Notes: generated by a model not told the origin, from the letters alone. DNA of 64,000 nt from Orbaceae bacterium BiB (GCA_036251205.1 CP133958.1:1736001-1800000); one strand, 5' to 3'; shown: positions 40,283 to 52,457, counted from the first letter of the stretch. Numbers and translations are program-made.

Positions 40283-41317
40283 ATGAGTAATCAAACACAT
40301 TCAACTATTACAGTCATTGGTGCTGGATCTTACGGTACAGCGTTAGCAATCTTATTAGCTCGCAACGGTCATGACACTATTTTGTGGGGTCATAATCGTG
40401 ATGAAATGAATGTGCTTGAACACGATAGACAAAATAGTAAATTTTTACCAGGTATTGTATTCCCTAATAATCTAGTTATTGAAACAAATCTACAAACGGC
40501 TATTGAATCCTCTCCAATCTTACTAATTGTAGTACCAAGCCATGCTTTTGGAGAGGTATTAAACCAAATAAAGCCATTTCTACGACCTGACTCTAAAATT
40601 GTTTGGGCAACCAAAGGGCTTGAAACTAATTCAGGCCGTTTACTACAAGATGTTGCTAAAGAAATTTTAGGTGATCAAATACCATTAGCTGTAATTTCTG
40701 GACCAACTTTTGCAAAAGAAGTCGCACAAGGACTACCTACTGCAGTCACCGTTGCATCAACAAATGATCTATTTTTAGTCGAGTTACAAAATCTTTTCCA
40801 TTGTGGTAAAAGTTTTCGTGTCTACAGTAGTAAAGATTTTATCGGTGTTCAACTTGGTGGTGCTGTCAAAAATGTTATTGCAATTGGCGCAGGATTGTCT
40901 GATGGGCTCGGATTTGGAGCAAATGCAAGAACTGCCTTAATTACTCGTGGACTCGCTGAAATGATGAGATTAGGAGCCGTGCTAGGTGCAGATCCAATTA
41001 CTTTTATGGGAATGGCAGGCCTTGGTGATCTCGTATTAACATGTACAGATAATCAATCTCGTAATCGCCGATTTGGTATGTTACTTGGCCAAAACAAAAC
41101 TATCGATGAAGCCAAACAAATCATTGGACAAGTTGTTGAAGGCTGTCAAAACACAAAAGAAGTTAAACTATTAGCTGAAAAATACCAAGTTGATATGCCT
41201 ATTACTGAACAGATCTATCAAATTCTTTATTGCCATAAGGATCCTAAAGAAGCTGCAAAAGATTTACTTGGTAGAACTCAAAAAGAAGAACTGAAAAGTC
41301 CTAATATAGCAAAATAG
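40283..41317 (+). CDS. gpsA: Glycerol-3-phosphate dehydrogenase [NAD(P)+] GpsA
   Basis: A 344-residue cytoplasmic enzyme making sn-glycerol-3-phosphate from DHAP for phospholipids. Rossmann motif [33 protein letters not shown]; catalytic Lys in [35 protein letters not shown]. It is in the secB-gpsA-cysE order. Confidence 0.97.
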   Translation: MSNQTHSTITVIGAGSYGTALAILLARNGHDTILWGHNRDEMNVLEHDRQNSKFLPGIVFPNNLVIETNLQTAIESSPILLIVVPSHAFGEVLNQIKPFLRPDSKIVWATKGLETNSGRLLQDVAKEILGDQIPLAVISGPTFAKEVAQGLPTAVTVASTNDLFLVELQNLFHCGKSFRVYSSKDFIGVQLGGAVKNVIAIGAGLSDGLGFGANARTALITRGLAEMMRLGAVLGADPITFMGMAGLGDLVLTCTDNQSRNRRFGMLLGQNKTIDEAKQIIGQVVEGCQNTKEVKLLAEKYQVDMPITEQIYQILYCHKDPKEAAKDLLGRTQKEELKSPNIAK

Positions 41318-41355
41318 TAGTTGTCATACATGTTTATCATATAGGAGTATTCGTC

Positions 41356-42150
41356 ATGCTTGCGGCTAAAAAAATCGTTAAGCCTAACCAACTTTGGCAT
41401 ACTATTCGTGAAGAAGCTAGCCAATTAGTAGAAAGTGAGCCAATGTTGGCAAGCTATTTTCATGCAACACTACTTAATCATGATAATATTGGTAGCGCTA
41501 TTGGTTATATTCTGGCTAATAAATTATCAAGTGAAGTTATGCCCGCTATTGATATTCGAGAAGTCATAAGACAAGCATATATAGCTAACCCTGAAATTAT
41601 TCAATCAGGCATGACTGATATTATGGCTGTTTATCTACGAGATCCAGCGACAAACTATTACTCAACTCCGTTACTTTATTATAAAGGGTTCCTTGCACTA
41701 CAAGCTTATCGAATTGCTCATTGGCTTTGGCAACAGAATAGACGAGCTCTTGCATCTTTTTTGCAAAGCCAAATTGCAATTGTATTTGGTGTTGATATTC
41801 ATCCCGCAGCAAAAATTGGCTGTGGTGTCATGTTTGACCATGCGACAGGCATTGTGATTGGTGAAACTGCAGTGGTTGAAAATGATGTTTCTATTTTACA
41901 ATCAGTGACACTTGGTGGAACAGGAAAAGAAAATGGTGATCGTCATCCTAAAATCCGAGAAGGTGTTATGATTGGTGCAAACTCCACTATTTTAGGTAAT
42001 ATTGAAATAGGCAAGGGAGCAAAGATTGGGGCAGGCTCTGTTGTCCTTAATCCAGTACCACAACATACTACTGTCGCAGGCGTCCCTGCTAAAATAGTAG
42101 GATGCCCCGATTGTGAAAAACCAGCTTTAAATATGGATCAAGATATCTAA
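41356..42150 (+). CDS. cysE: Serine O-acetyltransferase CysE
   Basis: A 264-residue enzyme catalysing the first step of cysteine synthesis. N-terminal helical SATase domain (WHTIREEASQLVESEPMLASYFHATLLNHDN), then a left-handed beta-helix of hexapeptide repeats with the catalytic DIHPAAKIGCGVMFDHATGIVIGE and GGTGKENGDRHPKI. The C-terminus ends MDQDI; an Ile terminus suits CysK binding. AGGAG precedes the ATG. Confidence 0.97.
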   Translation: MLAAKKIVKPNQLWHTIREEASQLVESEPMLASYFHATLLNHDNIGSAIGYILANKLSSEVMPAIDIREVIRQAYIANPEIIQSGMTDIMAVYLRDPATNYYSTPLLYYKGFLALQAYRIAHWLWQQNRRALASFLQSQIAIVFGVDIHPAAKIGCGVMFDHATGIVIGETAVVENDVSILQSVTLGGTGKENGDRHPKIREGVMIGANSTILGNIEIGKGAKIGAGSVVLNPVPQHTTVAGVPAKIVGCPDCEKPALNMDQDI

Positions 42151-42154
42151 AAAA

Positions 42155-42182
42155 TTAAGGCGCTCATGAAGATGCGCCTTAA
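42155..42182. terminator. Bidirectional terminator between cysE and mscS
   Basis: A 9-bp stem TTAAGGCGC / GCGCCTTAA with a 10-nt loop between convergent genes, with an A run on its left serving as the T run for the minus strand. Confidence 0.65.
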
Positions 42183-42209
42183 CTGAAGAATATATCGCTC
42201 TAACAAGGA

Positions 42210-43031
42210 CTATTTTTTGATATTGAGGTCCATAGTTGGGTATGGAATATTAATATTATTAGCATCAAGATCATTTTTAATGTTTTCGAGTAACACAGTT
42301 CTAACTGTACTATAATTTTCATTAACAACCCACACATAAACTACAAAATTAATTGAAGAGCCCGCTAATTCATTAAAACGAATGGTAACGCCTAAGTCTC
42401 GCAAAATATCAGGTGTCTTTTCAACTGAACCTTTTAGTATGTCATAAACAGCTTTAATATCTGCTTTATAATCAACCCCAATATTGAGATCGATTCTTCG
42501 ATTAGGTTGTCTAGTATAATTGATGATATTGGTACCAAGAACTTGGCTATTTGGAATAGTTACAGTTTCGCCTGTTGGAGTAATTATCGTGGTTGAAAAT
42601 ATCTGTATTGCATCAACTGTACCTAAGATACCACTAATAATCACTAATTCTCCAACTTTAAATGGACGAAAAAGAATTAATAATACACCAGCCGCAAAAT
42701 TAGATAATGATCCTTGTAGAGCAAGCCCGATAGCTAAACCAGCAGCACCAATAATAGCAACAATAGATGTCGTTTGAACACCGAGTTGCCCTAACACCGC
42801 CACCAATGTAAAAGCCATGATGGCATAGCGGATAGAGGAAGTGGTAAACTTAATTATAGTTGATTCAACATTTTTATTAATGAGTATTTTACGTAACTGT
42901 CGACTAACAAAAATAGAAATAAAACGACCTAAGAAAAAGATTAGAATAGCGAAAGCAATATTCAACAAATAAGATAGCACTACGCTGTCGTACTTTTCAA
43001 CGACTTGAATTAGTTTATTAATTATATCCAT
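42210..43031 (-). CDS. mscS: Small-conductance mechanosensitive channel MscS
   Basis: A 273-residue inner-membrane channel (E. coli MscS 286). Three N-terminal helices; TM3 pore motif VAIIGAAGLAIGLALQGSLSNFAAGVLLILFRPF with its Gly/Ala packing; beta domain VKVGELV..ISGILGTVDAIQIFST, IPNSQVLGTNIINYT. It opens on hypo-osmotic shock. It stands alone on the minus strand, convergent with cysE, 78 bp downstream of slmA. Confidence 0.94.
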   Translation of the reverse strand: MDIINKLIQVVEKYDSVVLSYLLNIAFAILIFFLGRFISIFVSRQLRKILINKNVESTIIKFTTSSIRYAIMAFTLVAVLGQLGVQTTSIVAIIGAAGLAIGLALQGSLSNFAAGVLLILFRPFKVGELVIISGILGTVDAIQIFSTTIITPTGETVTIPNSQVLGTNIINYTRQPNRRIDLNIGVDYKADIKAVYDILKGSVEKTPDILRDLGVTIRFNELAGSSINFVVYVWVVNENYSTVRTVLLENIKNDLDANNINIPYPTMDLNIKK

Positions 43032-43109
43032 CCCTTACCACCTTATTTAGAAAAATAAATAAAAATTTATACAATAAAAATATACTGATAGCACTCAGTA
43101 TTTTAATAT

Positions 43110-43697
43110 TTAAACGAGTTGTTTTGATACTAACAACCAACGGATATCAAAATCTGTTGTTGGCAAATATTTAAAGCCAGATCTTACATATCTCACCATC
43201 ATGCCTTCACAAAAAGCAAGAAGTTGGCTTGCTAAAATTCGTTCATCAATACTATATGCTAAACCTTCTCGTAACTTTCTTTCGCGTAAAACTTGTTTAA
43301 GTTGAGTTTCAATTCTCTCAAATAGCTGACTCACTCTATCCTGAAGTTCTTCTTGTTCAAACATCAACGCATGGCTTGTCATAATACGCGTCAATCCCGG
43401 ATTTTTTTCACAAAACCCAAGAATAAGAGCAATAATCAATCTTAGTCTAACTTCAGTCTCCTTTTCATCCTGCAAAATAGTATTAATACGAGAAAGTAAA
43501 GTATCTTCAATAAAAACAATTAAACTTTCATACATTTTCGTTTTACTCGAAAAATGTCTATATAATGCAGCTTCTGAAACTCCAACGTTAGCAGCTAATT
43601 TTGCGGTAGTAATACGTTGAGTACCTTCATTTGATTCAAGCATTGTAGCCAATGCTTGCAAAATGTCCTCTTTACGATTTTTACGTTTGGTAATCAC
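43110..43697 (-). CDS. slmA: Nucleoid occlusion factor SlmA
   Basis: A 195-residue TetR-family DNA-binding protein (E. coli 198) that blocks FtsZ assembly over the nucleoid. N-terminal [51 protein letters not shown] is the SlmA HTH. It starts 2 bp after the dut stop, in the conserved coaBC-dut-slmA operon. Confidence 0.96.
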   Translation of the reverse strand: MITKRKNRKEDILQALATMLESNEGTQRITTAKLAANVGVSEAALYRHFSSKTKMYESLIVFIEDTLLSRINTILQDEKETEVRLRLIIALILGFCEKNPGLTRIMTSHALMFEQEELQDRVSQLFERIETQLKQVLRERKLREGLAYSIDERILASQLLAFCEGMMVRYVRSGFKYLPTTDFDIRWLLVSKQLV

Positions 43698-43699
43698 AA

Positions 43700-44158
43700 T
43701 TATTTTTTACCTGAATGACCAAAACCACCTTCACCGCGAGATGACTCATCAAATTTATCAACAATATTAAATTCGGCTTGAACAACTGGCACAATAATAA
43801 GTTGAGCAATACGATCTCCAGGCTCAACAGTAAATGAAGTATCGCTACGATTCCAGAGAGGAACAAAAAGTTGTCCTTGATAATCTGAATCAATCAAACC
43901 CACCAAATTTCCCAAAACAATGCCATTTTTTGATCCTAAACCAGATCGAGGTAAAACTAATGCCGCCAGATTCGGATCGGCAATAAACATCGAAAGCCCT
44001 GTCGGTGTTAAAATGGTTTGTCCTGGTTTTATTTCCGTTTTTTCATCAAACATTGCTCTCAAATCAATACCGGCAGATCCTTCTGTGGCATAAGTTGGTA
44101 ATGGATATTCGTTACCGAGACGTTGATCTAAAATTTTTATATCAATTATTTTTTTCAT
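43700..44158 (-). CDS. dut: Deoxyuridine 5'-triphosphate nucleotidohydrolase Dut
   Basis: A 152-residue trimeric dUTPase with all five motifs: [29 protein letters not shown] (catalytic Asp), DRIAQLI and the C-terminal [10 protein letters not shown]. It removes dUTP and supplies dUMP. The ATG at 44158 (MKKIID) aligns with the E. coli start; the ATG at 44170 is possible. The start overlaps the coaBC 3' end by 17 bp. Confidence 0.96.
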   Translation of the reverse strand: MKKIIDIKILDQRLGNEYPLPTYATEGSAGIDLRAMFDEKTEIKPGQTILTPTGLSMFIADPNLAALVLPRSGLGSKNGIVLGNLVGLIDSDYQGQLFVPLWNRSDTSFTVEPGDRIAQLIIVPVVQAEFNIVDKFDESSRGEGGFGHSGKK

Positions 44159-45368
44159 TAGTATACTCATTATAATGTTTAATTATTTCAGTAAGTAGCG
44201 CTTGTGCTAATTTCTCTTTACTTGTTAGAGGTAATGATAATTTACCTAAAGACCAATACAGAGTTAACGCATTATTATCTGCGTTAAACCCCTGCTCACT
44301 AGATGAAACGTCGTTAGCACAAATCATATCTAAATTTTTGCTTTTCAATTTCTTTAATGCATATTCTTCAACATTATTCGTTTCAGCAGCAAAACCGACG
44401 ACAAAAGGACGATGACTCTTCATGGATGCAACATCAGCAACAATATCTGGATTTTTAGTAAAAGTCATTGTTAACTCATTACTATCTTGCTGTTTTTTGA
44501 TTTTTTGATCAGAAACTATTTTTGCTCGATAGTCAGCAACTGCCGCGCAAGAAATAAAAATATCAGCTGTTTTAGCATACTGCATTGCTTTTTCATGCAT
44601 TTGCAAAGCTGTTTTAACATTTTCCTGCATTACTTTTGCTGGTGTTGATAAATTAACTGGCCCGCTAATTAACGTAACTGTTGCACCAAGATTTGCCGCA
44701 GCCTTAGCAATAGCAAAACCCATTTTACCAGAACTATGATTACTAATATAACGAACAGGATCTAATGCTTCCTGAGTTGGTCCAGCTGTAATTACAATAT
44801 TCAAGCCACTTAATAAATCTAAATCAGTAAATAAATTATCAACACATGTAACTAACTCTACTGGATCAAGCATTCGACCAGGGCCAATATCTCCACAAGC
44901 CTGAAAACCATTATCAGGTCCCCAAATATGGAAATCTCGAGCTGCCAATGTTGCAATATTTTGCTGGGTAATTGTAGATTGATACATCTGTTGGTTCATC
45001 GCAGGAGAAATTGCAATTGGGGCTGATGTCGCAAGGCATAATGTGGTTAAAAGATCATCGGCAATACCATTTGCTAACTTAGCAATAATATTCGCTGTAG
45101 CGGGCGCAATTAAAACTAAATCAGCCCATTTAGCGAGTTCAATATGCCCCATTGATAACTCTGCGGAAGAGTCAAATAAATCATAAGAAACTCGATTACC
45201 AGACACAGCCTGCAAAGCTAATTCAGAGACAAAATGCTTTGCCGATTCAGTCATAACAACATGAACTTGAGCACCCATTTTTTTTAATTGGCGTACCAAT
45301 TCAGGACATTTATAGGCAGCAATACCGCCCGTGATTCCTAATAAAATATGCTTATTAACTAAATTCAT
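44142..45368 (-). CDS. coaBC: Bifunctional phosphopantothenoylcysteine decarboxylase/phosphopantothenate-cysteine ligase CoaBC
   Basis: About 408 residues. The N-terminal FMN-dependent decarboxylase (CoaC) has [38 protein letters not shown] and the active-site Cys in [10 protein letters not shown]. The C-terminal CTP-dependent ligase (CoaB) has [25 protein letters not shown] and AAVADYR. It performs two steps of CoA synthesis. The ATG at 45368 ([11 protein letters not shown]) is preferred over 45386. First gene of coaBC-dut-slmA. Confidence 0.96.
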   Translation of the reverse strand: MNLVNKHILLGITGGIAAYKCPELVRQLKKMGAQVHVVMTESAKHFVSELALQAVSGNRVSYDLFDSSAELSMGHIELAKWADLVLIAPATANIIAKLANGIADDLLTTLCLATSAPIAISPAMNQQMYQSTITQQNIATLAARDFHIWGPDNGFQACGDIGPGRMLDPVELVTCVDNLFTDLDLLSGLNIVITAGPTQEALDPVRYISNHSSGKMGFAIAKAAANLGATVTLISGPVNLSTPAKVMQENVKTALQMHEKAMQYAKTADIFISCAAVADYRAKIVSDQKIKKQQDSNELTMTFTKNPDIVADVASMKSHRPFVVGFAAETNNVEEYALKKLKSKNLDMICANDVSSSEQGFNADNNALTLYWSLGKLSLPLTSKEKLAQALLTEIIKHYNEYTNEKNN

Positions 45369-45523
45369 ATTATCAACTTCTATCACATAAATTTATTATA
45401 TTTTACCATGAATACTTATGATATTAACCAATTTTTATAAGGACTTGGTGACAATTTAATATTTACTCAGATTTATGTATTTATTAATGCACTATTAAAT
45501 AAATTAATATAATCATTAAACAT

Positions 45524-47185
45524 CTATTGTATTAACAGCTCTTTAGCATTCGCTAATGTATTTTCTGTTATTTTATCGCCACCTAATAATCTAGCCAGTT
45601 CCTTCAATCTTTGTGATTGTGTTAATATATTTATGTTTGTTTCTGTATGTTTGCCATCTGTTTGTTTGGCTACGAAATAGTGGTGGTGTGCATTCCCCGC
45701 GACTTGAGGTAAATGAGTTACAGTTATAACTTGTGTTGATAAACCGAGCTGTCTGAGTAAATTCCCGACTTTTGCAGCTGTCGGACCACTAATGCCCACA
45801 TCAATTTCATCAAAAATAAGCGCTGGTGTTTCCATCTTTTGCGCTGTCAATACTTGGATAGTTAAAGCGATCCGCGATAACTCACCACCAGAGGCGACTT
45901 TACTAATCGGTTGCATCGGTTGACCGGGATTAGTACTGACCAAAAAAGTAATTTGATCTATGCCTGTTTCACTAATCTTGCTACTATCATCAACAATATC
46001 AATACTAAATTCACCATGCGGTATTGCTAGTTCTCGAATACTATGTGTAATCTTTTGTGATAATATTGCAGCGATCTTAACGCGTTTATCATGCAGGGCT
46101 TTAGCGCAAGATAAGGCCTCTTGTTGATATTGAGCAATATTTTGCTTCAATTGCTCACCAATTTCATCTTGATTTGAAATTTGGTTAAATTCATCAAGTA
46201 ACTGTTGATGTAACTCCGGGAGTTTTTCTGGTGAAATATGATGTTTTCGAGCTAATGAAATTTGTTTCGATAGTCGTTGTTCTAGTTGCATAATGCGAGA
46301 TGGATCAATTTCAAGATTATCAATATAACGATGAATTTCATAACTAGCCTCTCTAATTTGAATCGCAGCCTCATCTAGCATTGTTGAAATTTCAATTAAC
46401 TGACCATCTAGGCTCGCCAAATCTTGAGCTATACGATTAGCATTACTTAGGTGATTTAAGAGATTAATATCTTGATTTTCCTGTATCAAATCAATCAAAT
46501 TATGACTTAAATTGATAAGTTGCTCACTATTTGCTAAACGTTTATGCTCCTCATCAATTTGTTGATATTCCCCCTCTATTGGCGAAAACTCATTAAGTTC
46601 TTTAAGCTGATATTGTAATAATTGAATATGGGCGTCATTCTCTTGTCGAGATTTTAGATACTGTGTATATTTTTCTGTTTCAACTTTCCATTTTTTATAT
46701 GCAAGTTTCATCGCAGAGAGTAAATGGTTATCCGCCATATATTGATCAAGTAGCGTTTGCTGATAATCAGCACGTAAAAGGAGCTGATGCTCATGTTGAC
46801 CATGAATTTGAATAAGCATCTGACCGAGCTCTTTTAACTGAGCGATCGGTACCGCTCTGCCATTAATAAATGCTTTAGAACGACCATCTTGACTAACAAC
46901 ACGTCTTAAAATACATTCATTATTATCATTTAATTGATTTTCAGTTAACCAATTTAACGCACTTGGTGTATCATCTAACACAAAGTGGGCAGAAATATCC
47001 AAACGCGCACTGCCATGTTTAATTAACGAAATATCTGATCTTGCACCTAGACACAGACCCAATGCGTCAATTGCGATAGATTTTCCAGCCCCAGTCTCAC
47101 CAGTAATAGCAGTCATACCAGAATTAAAATCAATGAGTAAATTATCGACAATAGCAAAATTATTAATTGTTAGTTGGGTGAGCAT
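45524..47185 (-). CDS. recN: DNA repair protein RecN
   Basis: A 553-residue SMC-like ATPase (E. coli 553) acting in double-strand-break repair. N-terminal head with Walker A GETGAGKSIAIDALGLCLG; a central coiled coil of about 200 residues; C-terminal signature KVASGGELSRIAL and Walker B ALIFDEIDVGISG. A consensus LexA box lies 47 bp upstream of the ATG, so it is SOS-induced. Confidence 0.97.
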   Translation of the reverse strand: MLTQLTINNFAIVDNLLIDFNSGMTAITGETGAGKSIAIDALGLCLGARSDISLIKHGSARLDISAHFVLDDTPSALNWLTENQLNDNNECILRRVVSQDGRSKAFINGRAVPIAQLKELGQMLIQIHGQHEHQLLLRADYQQTLLDQYMADNHLLSAMKLAYKKWKVETEKYTQYLKSRQENDAHIQLLQYQLKELNEFSPIEGEYQQIDEEHKRLANSEQLINLSHNLIDLIQENQDINLLNHLSNANRIAQDLASLDGQLIEISTMLDEAAIQIREASYEIHRYIDNLEIDPSRIMQLEQRLSKQISLARKHHISPEKLPELHQQLLDEFNQISNQDEIGEQLKQNIAQYQQEALSCAKALHDKRVKIAAILSQKITHSIRELAIPHGEFSIDIVDDSSKISETGIDQITFLVSTNPGQPMQPISKVASGGELSRIALTIQVLTAQKMETPALIFDEIDVGISGPTAAKVGNLLRQLGLSTQVITVTHLPQVAGNAHHHYFVAKQTDGKHTETNINILTQSQRLKELARLLGGDKITENTLANAKELLIQ

Positions 47186-47231
47186 ATAATGATCATAGTA
47201 ATTATTATTTAATTATTATCTTACAATACCG

Positions 47232-47247
47232 CTGTAAATAAATACAG
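47232..47247. promoter_or_regulatory. LexA (SOS) box upstream of recN
   Basis: CTGTAAATAAATACAG is a perfect CTGT-N8-ACAG operator with an AT-rich core. Its position next to recN, a classic SOS gene, supports function. Confidence 0.88.
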
Positions 47248-47378
47248 TTATTTTTTAATCTATTTATACAATAACTGAAAACGATTTGTTTTAAAAAAAT
47301 AAAGGAGTAAAAATTGATTAAACATTAAACATATGTTTATATAACTATAAAAGTTACCATAAATAATGAGGTAATATC

Positions 47379-47561
47379 ATGAAACAAAAGTTAGATATTA
47401 TTTTCGTACGGCAGATTTCTAAAACAGTAATAACTTTTACTAGTTTGCTTTTCTTCTTCTCAGTTATCTATAACAGTGTTATCAATTTAACGCACAATGC
47501 GATGACTTACTATTGGTGGAGTTGCTACTGGTCTTGCATGTATAGCGACTTTAGTTTATAA
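47379..47561 (+). CDS. Possible small membrane protein, perhaps frameshifted
   Basis: A 60-codon frame starting at an ATG with GAGG 8 bp upstream, containing one hydrophobic helix (VITFTSLLFFFSVIYNSVI). After codon ~42 the other frame reads IGGVATGLACIATLVYKLKSNK, a second plausible membrane helix with a basic end, stopping at 47579. This suggests a two-helix peptide of about 65 residues disrupted by a one-base change. No family is recognised. Confidence 0.3.
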   Translation: MKQKLDIIFVRQISKTVITFTSLLFFFSVIYNSVINLTHNAMTYYWWSCYWSCMYSDFSL

Positions 47562-47660
47562 GCTAAAGTCAAATAAATAGAGTAATTGTAAGAAATCAAA
47601 TTGCCCGCTTGATTATTTAATTAATAACAATAATTTTTATGGTGGGGATTTAAAATGCAC

Positions 47661-47693
47661 AAAAAAATAGAGGGCACTCTTGCCCTCTATTTT
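47661..47693 (-). terminator. Rho-independent terminator of accBC
   Basis: Minus-strand stem AAAATAGAGGGCA / TGCCCTCTATTTT with a 4-nt loop and a T7 tract, 19 nt after the accC stop. Confidence 0.9.
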
Positions 47694-47711
47694 GAACATT
47701 AACCGATTACT

Positions 47712-49058
47712 CTATTCGTAAATGCCAAGTTTCTTTTCTAAATAGTGGATATTTGTACCACCTTTTTGGAAATTCTCATCATTCATAATATCAATATGTA
47801 AATCGATATTCGTTTTGATTCCATCAATCACAAGCTCAGCTAACGCATTTTTCATACGAGCAATTGCTATACTACGGGTTTCACCGTAAGCGATTAATTT
47901 ACCAATCATTGAATCATAATGAGGAGGAACTGTATAGCCAGCATAAATATGCGATTCCCAACGAATACCGAATCCACCAGGAGCATGGAATCGAGTTATT
48001 TTACCCGGAGATGGCATAAAAGTCTTAGCATCTTCAGCATTAATACGGCATTCAATAGCATGACCTTTAATATGAATATCTTGTTGTTTAATCGTTAATG
48101 GCAACCCTGATGCGACTCGAATTTGCTCTTTAATTAAATCAACACCTGTAATCATTTCTGTAACAGGATGCTCTACTTGAATACGAGTGTTCATCTCAAT
48201 AAAGTAGAATTCACCGTTTTCAAAAAGAAATTCAAATGTACCGGCACCTCGATAACCAATTTCCACACAAGCATTAGCACAACGCTCACCAATAAATTGG
48301 CGCATTTTTTCAGAAACACCAATGGCAGGCGCTTCTTCGACAACTTTTTGATGACGTCTTTGCATTGAACAATCGCGTTCACCAAGATAAATAGCATTTC
48401 CTTGACCATCGGCAAGAACTTGTATTTCAATATGTCTAGGGTTTTCAAGAAATTTTTCCATATAAACCATATCATTATTGAAAGCTGTTTTTGCTTCCAT
48501 TTTGGTCATTTTGATTGCTTGCTCAAGATCTTTTTCTTGGCGTACAATTCGCATACCACGACCACCGCCACCACCAGATGCTTTAATAATCACTGGATAG
48601 CCGATTTTCTTCGCTATTTTTTTATTAAGTTCAATATCATTACCAAGAGAACCATCAGATCCGGGAACACATGGGACACCCGCTTTTTTCATCGCATTAA
48701 TTGCTGAAACTTTATCCCCCATAAGACGAATAGTTTCAGCCTTTGGTCCAATAAAAATAAACCCAGAACGTTCTACTTGCTCTGCAAAATCCGCATTTTC
48801 AGACAAAAAGCCATATCCAGGATGGATCGCAGAAGAGCCCGTCACTTCAGCCGCAGCAATTAAAGCAGGAATATTTAGATAACTTTTAGCAGATGGAGCG
48901 GGACCAATACATACTGTTTCATCAGCAAGTAAGACATGCTTCAAATCTCTATCGGCTGTTGAGTGTACAGCAACCGTTTTGATGCCAAGTTCTTTACATG
49001 CCCTCAAAATACGTAAGGCAATCTCGCCTCGATTGGCAATTAAAATTTTATCAAGCAT
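47712..49058 (-). CDS. accC: Acetyl-CoA carboxylase biotin carboxylase subunit AccC
   Basis: A 448-residue ATP-grasp enzyme (E. coli 449) that carboxylates the biotin on AccB. N-terminal [24 protein letters not shown] pre-ATP-grasp fold; glycine loop [31 protein letters not shown]; catalytic [14 protein letters not shown]. In an operon downstream of accB (64-bp gap), ending with a terminator. Confidence 0.97.
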   Translation of the reverse strand: MLDKILIANRGEIALRILRACKELGIKTVAVHSTADRDLKHVLLADETVCIGPAPSAKSYLNIPALIAAAEVTGSSAIHPGYGFLSENADFAEQVERSGFIFIGPKAETIRLMGDKVSAINAMKKAGVPCVPGSDGSLGNDIELNKKIAKKIGYPVIIKASGGGGGRGMRIVRQEKDLEQAIKMTKMEAKTAFNNDMVYMEKFLENPRHIEIQVLADGQGNAIYLGERDCSMQRRHQKVVEEAPAIGVSEKMRQFIGERCANACVEIGYRGAGTFEFLFENGEFYFIEMNTRIQVEHPVTEMITGVDLIKEQIRVASGLPLTIKQQDIHIKGHAIECRINAEDAKTFMPSPGKITRFHAPGGFGIRWESHIYAGYTVPPHYDSMIGKLIAYGETRSIAIARMKNALAELVIDGIKTNIDLHIDIMNDENFQKGGTNIHYLEKKLGIYE

Positions 49059-49122
49059 ACTAACCTCTAAGCAGATTTATTAAATAAGAAATTTATCTGA
49101 AAATAGATACCATAGACTAATA

Positions 49123-49578
49123 TTATTCGATCACAAATAGTGGTTGATCAAACTCTACTGGTTGGCCATTTTCAACTAAAATCGCTTTAACTACACCTGC
49201 TTTTTCTGATTCTATTTGGTTCATCATTTTCATTGCTTCAACGATGCATAAAACATCACCGACATTAACTGTTTGGCCAATCTCAACAAAAGCCTTTGAA
49301 TCAGGACTTGGTGTGCGATAGAAAGTACCAACCATTGGTGATTTAATTGCATTAGATGAAATTGTATTACTTGGAGCGGCTACTGGTGCTGGTTGCTCAA
49401 TACTTGTATTAACAATATTTGGAGTAGGTTGTGCAACATGAATGTTTTGCACTGGGTAAGCTGGTTGTGGGATTGCCCGACTAATTCTAACTGATTCTTC
49501 ACCTTCTGAAATTTCTAACTCCGAAATTCCCGACTCTTCAACTAATTCAATTAATTTTTTTATTTTACGTATATCCAT
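49123..49578 (-). CDS. accB: Biotin carboxyl carrier protein AccB
   Basis: About 151 residues. N-terminal [34 protein letters not shown] is nearly the same as E. coli; an Ala/Pro/Gln-rich linker follows; the C-terminal biotinyl domain carries the biotin Lys in [11 protein letters not shown]. The ATG at 49578 is clear from homology; the frame extends 17 codons farther without support. Carries CO2 from AccC to the carboxyltransferase for fatty-acid synthesis. Confidence 0.96.
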   Translation of the reverse strand: MDIRKIKKLIELVEESGISELEISEGEESVRISRAIPQPAYPVQNIHVAQPTPNIVNTSIEQPAPVAAPSNTISSNAIKSPMVGTFYRTPSPDSKAFVEIGQTVNVGDVLCIVEAMKMMNQIESEKAGVVKAILVENGQPVEFDQPLFVIE

Positions 49579-51038
<1,460 letters not shown>

Positions 51039-51054
51039 TCCAATTTTACTGTTG

Positions 51055-51088
51055 AAAACCACTTTTTATTATAATAAGAGGTGGTTTT
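51055..51088 (+). promoter_or_regulatory. Hairpin between mreB and mreC covering the mreC ribosome site
   Basis: AAAACCAC (51055-51062) pairs with GTGGTTTT (51081-51088) followed by a short T run. The AAGAGGTGG purine run serving mreC overlaps the right arm. It could attenuate transcription or hide the ribosome site, lowering MreC relative to MreB. Confidence 0.45.
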
Positions 51089-51092
51089 TGTT

Positions 51093-51965
51093 GTGAAGCA
51101 ATTATTTACTAAGAGAACATCCCTCGTTTTCCAGCTTTTCTTTGCACTATTTTTAGCAATCTTTTTTATTGTCGCAGACATCAATTATCGAGCATTTGCG
51201 ACAATAAGATACTATCTAGACACAATAATATCGCCTTTATATTATGTATCAAATTCACCAAGAGCGACATTTGATACGCTAAATGATATGTCAAAAACTC
51301 ATCAAAAATTGTTTGATGAAAATGTTGCATTAAAAAATGAACTACAAAGTCGACAAAGTGAATTATTACAGTTGGCTTTTCTAAAAAAAGAAAATAATAA
51401 ACTTCGCGAGTTATTAGGTTCTCCATTGCAACATGATGAATATAAAAAAGTTGCCCAAGTATTACTGGCCGATTCTGATCCCTACGTTTACCAAATAGTA
51501 CTCAATAAAGGAGAAAAGGAAGGTGTGTTTGTTGGGCAACCCGTTGTCGATGAAAAAGGTATTGTTGGGCAAATTTATAAAACGGCAAGTAATACGAGCC
51601 GAGCTATTTTAATTTGTGACTACCAACATGCTATTCCAGTGCAAGTACTACGTAATGATATGTCAATGGTTGCTGTAGGTAATGGTTGTAATAACGATTT
51701 ATTACTTGATTTCCTACCTAATAATGTAGATATACAAGTCGGTGATGTTTTAGTGACGTCAGGCTTAGACGAACAGTTTCCTGAGGGTTATCCTGTGGCA
51801 GTAGTGAGTTCAGTTAAACTTGATATGCATGATTCAACCCCCGTTATTTCTGCTACACCAACCGCTGATTTAAAGCGATTACGTTATTTATTACTACTAT
51901 GGAATGAAAAAAATAAACCGACCGAGCCAGAAAAAGTGACCCAAGAGGTACCAAATAATGAATAG
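51093..51965 (+). CDS. mreC: Rod shape-determining protein MreC
   Basis: About 290 residues. One N-terminal TM helix (LFFALFLAIFFIVADINY), a periplasmic coiled coil (about 65-105), then the two-barrel MreC domain (ADSDPYVYQIVLNKGEKEGVFVGQPVVDEKGIVGQI; LLDFLPNNVDIQVGDVLVTSGLD..FPEGYPVAVV). GTG at 51093 (MKQLFTKRT) has AAGAGG at good spacing; the GTG at 51081 is less likely. Shorter at the C-terminus than E. coli MreC (367). Its end overlaps mreD by 8 bp. Confidence 0.93.
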   Translation: MKQLFTKRTSLVFQLFFALFLAIFFIVADINYRAFATIRYYLDTIISPLYYVSNSPRATFDTLNDMSKTHQKLFDENVALKNELQSRQSELLQLAFLKKENNKLRELLGSPLQHDEYKKVAQVLLADSDPYVYQIVLNKGEKEGVFVGQPVVDEKGIVGQIYKTASNTSRAILICDYQHAIPVQVLRNDMSMVAVGNGCNNDLLLDFLPNNVDIQVGDVLVTSGLDEQFPEGYPVAVVSSVKLDMHDSTPVISATPTADLKRLRYLLLLWNEKNKPTEPEKVTQEVPNNE

Positions 51966-52446
51966 AATCGCTCATAATTATTGGGTAATTTGGGTTACAC
52001 TATTAATTGGTTTACTACTTCAAATCATCCCATGGACATCATCCTTTTACATGTTAAAACCACATTGGTTAATGCTAGTTACCATTTATTGGGTATTGGC
52101 ATTACCCCATAGAGTTGGTATCTGGACAGCTTTTCTAATCGGTATGATATTAGATCTATTTTCAGGAACGGTACTTGGTGTTCATGCTTTTATTTTTTCT
52201 GTTATTGCTTATCTAGTTATTTTTAGATTCCAATTAATTAGGAATTTAGCTTTGTGGCAACAAGCTTTCATTATATTAGCGTTGTCACTTCTTTATGATT
52301 TGTTACTATTTATATTCCAAATCACGATATATCAAATGATCACTATGTCACCATTAATTTTCTTATCATCATGCATTGATGGAATGGTCTGGATATGGTT
52401 ATTTTTGCTATTACGGCAAATTAGACGTGGCTTTGCAATAGATTAA
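51958..52446 (+). CDS. mreD: Rod shape-determining protein MreD
   Basis: A 162-residue inner-membrane protein (E. coli 162) with five to six helices; HRVGIWTAFLIGMILDLFSGTVLGVHAFIF is the MreD signature. It completes the MreBCD complex. The start overlaps mreC; rng follows after 11 bp. maf (yhdE), which sits between them in E. coli, is absent. Confidence 0.93.
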   Translation: MNRIAHNYWVIWVTLLIGLLLQIIPWTSSFYMLKPHWLMLVTIYWVLALPHRVGIWTAFLIGMILDLFSGTVLGVHAFIFSVIAYLVIFRFQLIRNLALWQQAFIILALSLLYDLLLFIFQITIYQMITMSPLIFLSSCIDGMVWIWLFLLLRQIRRGFAID

Positions 52447-52457
52447 ATGAGGATATT

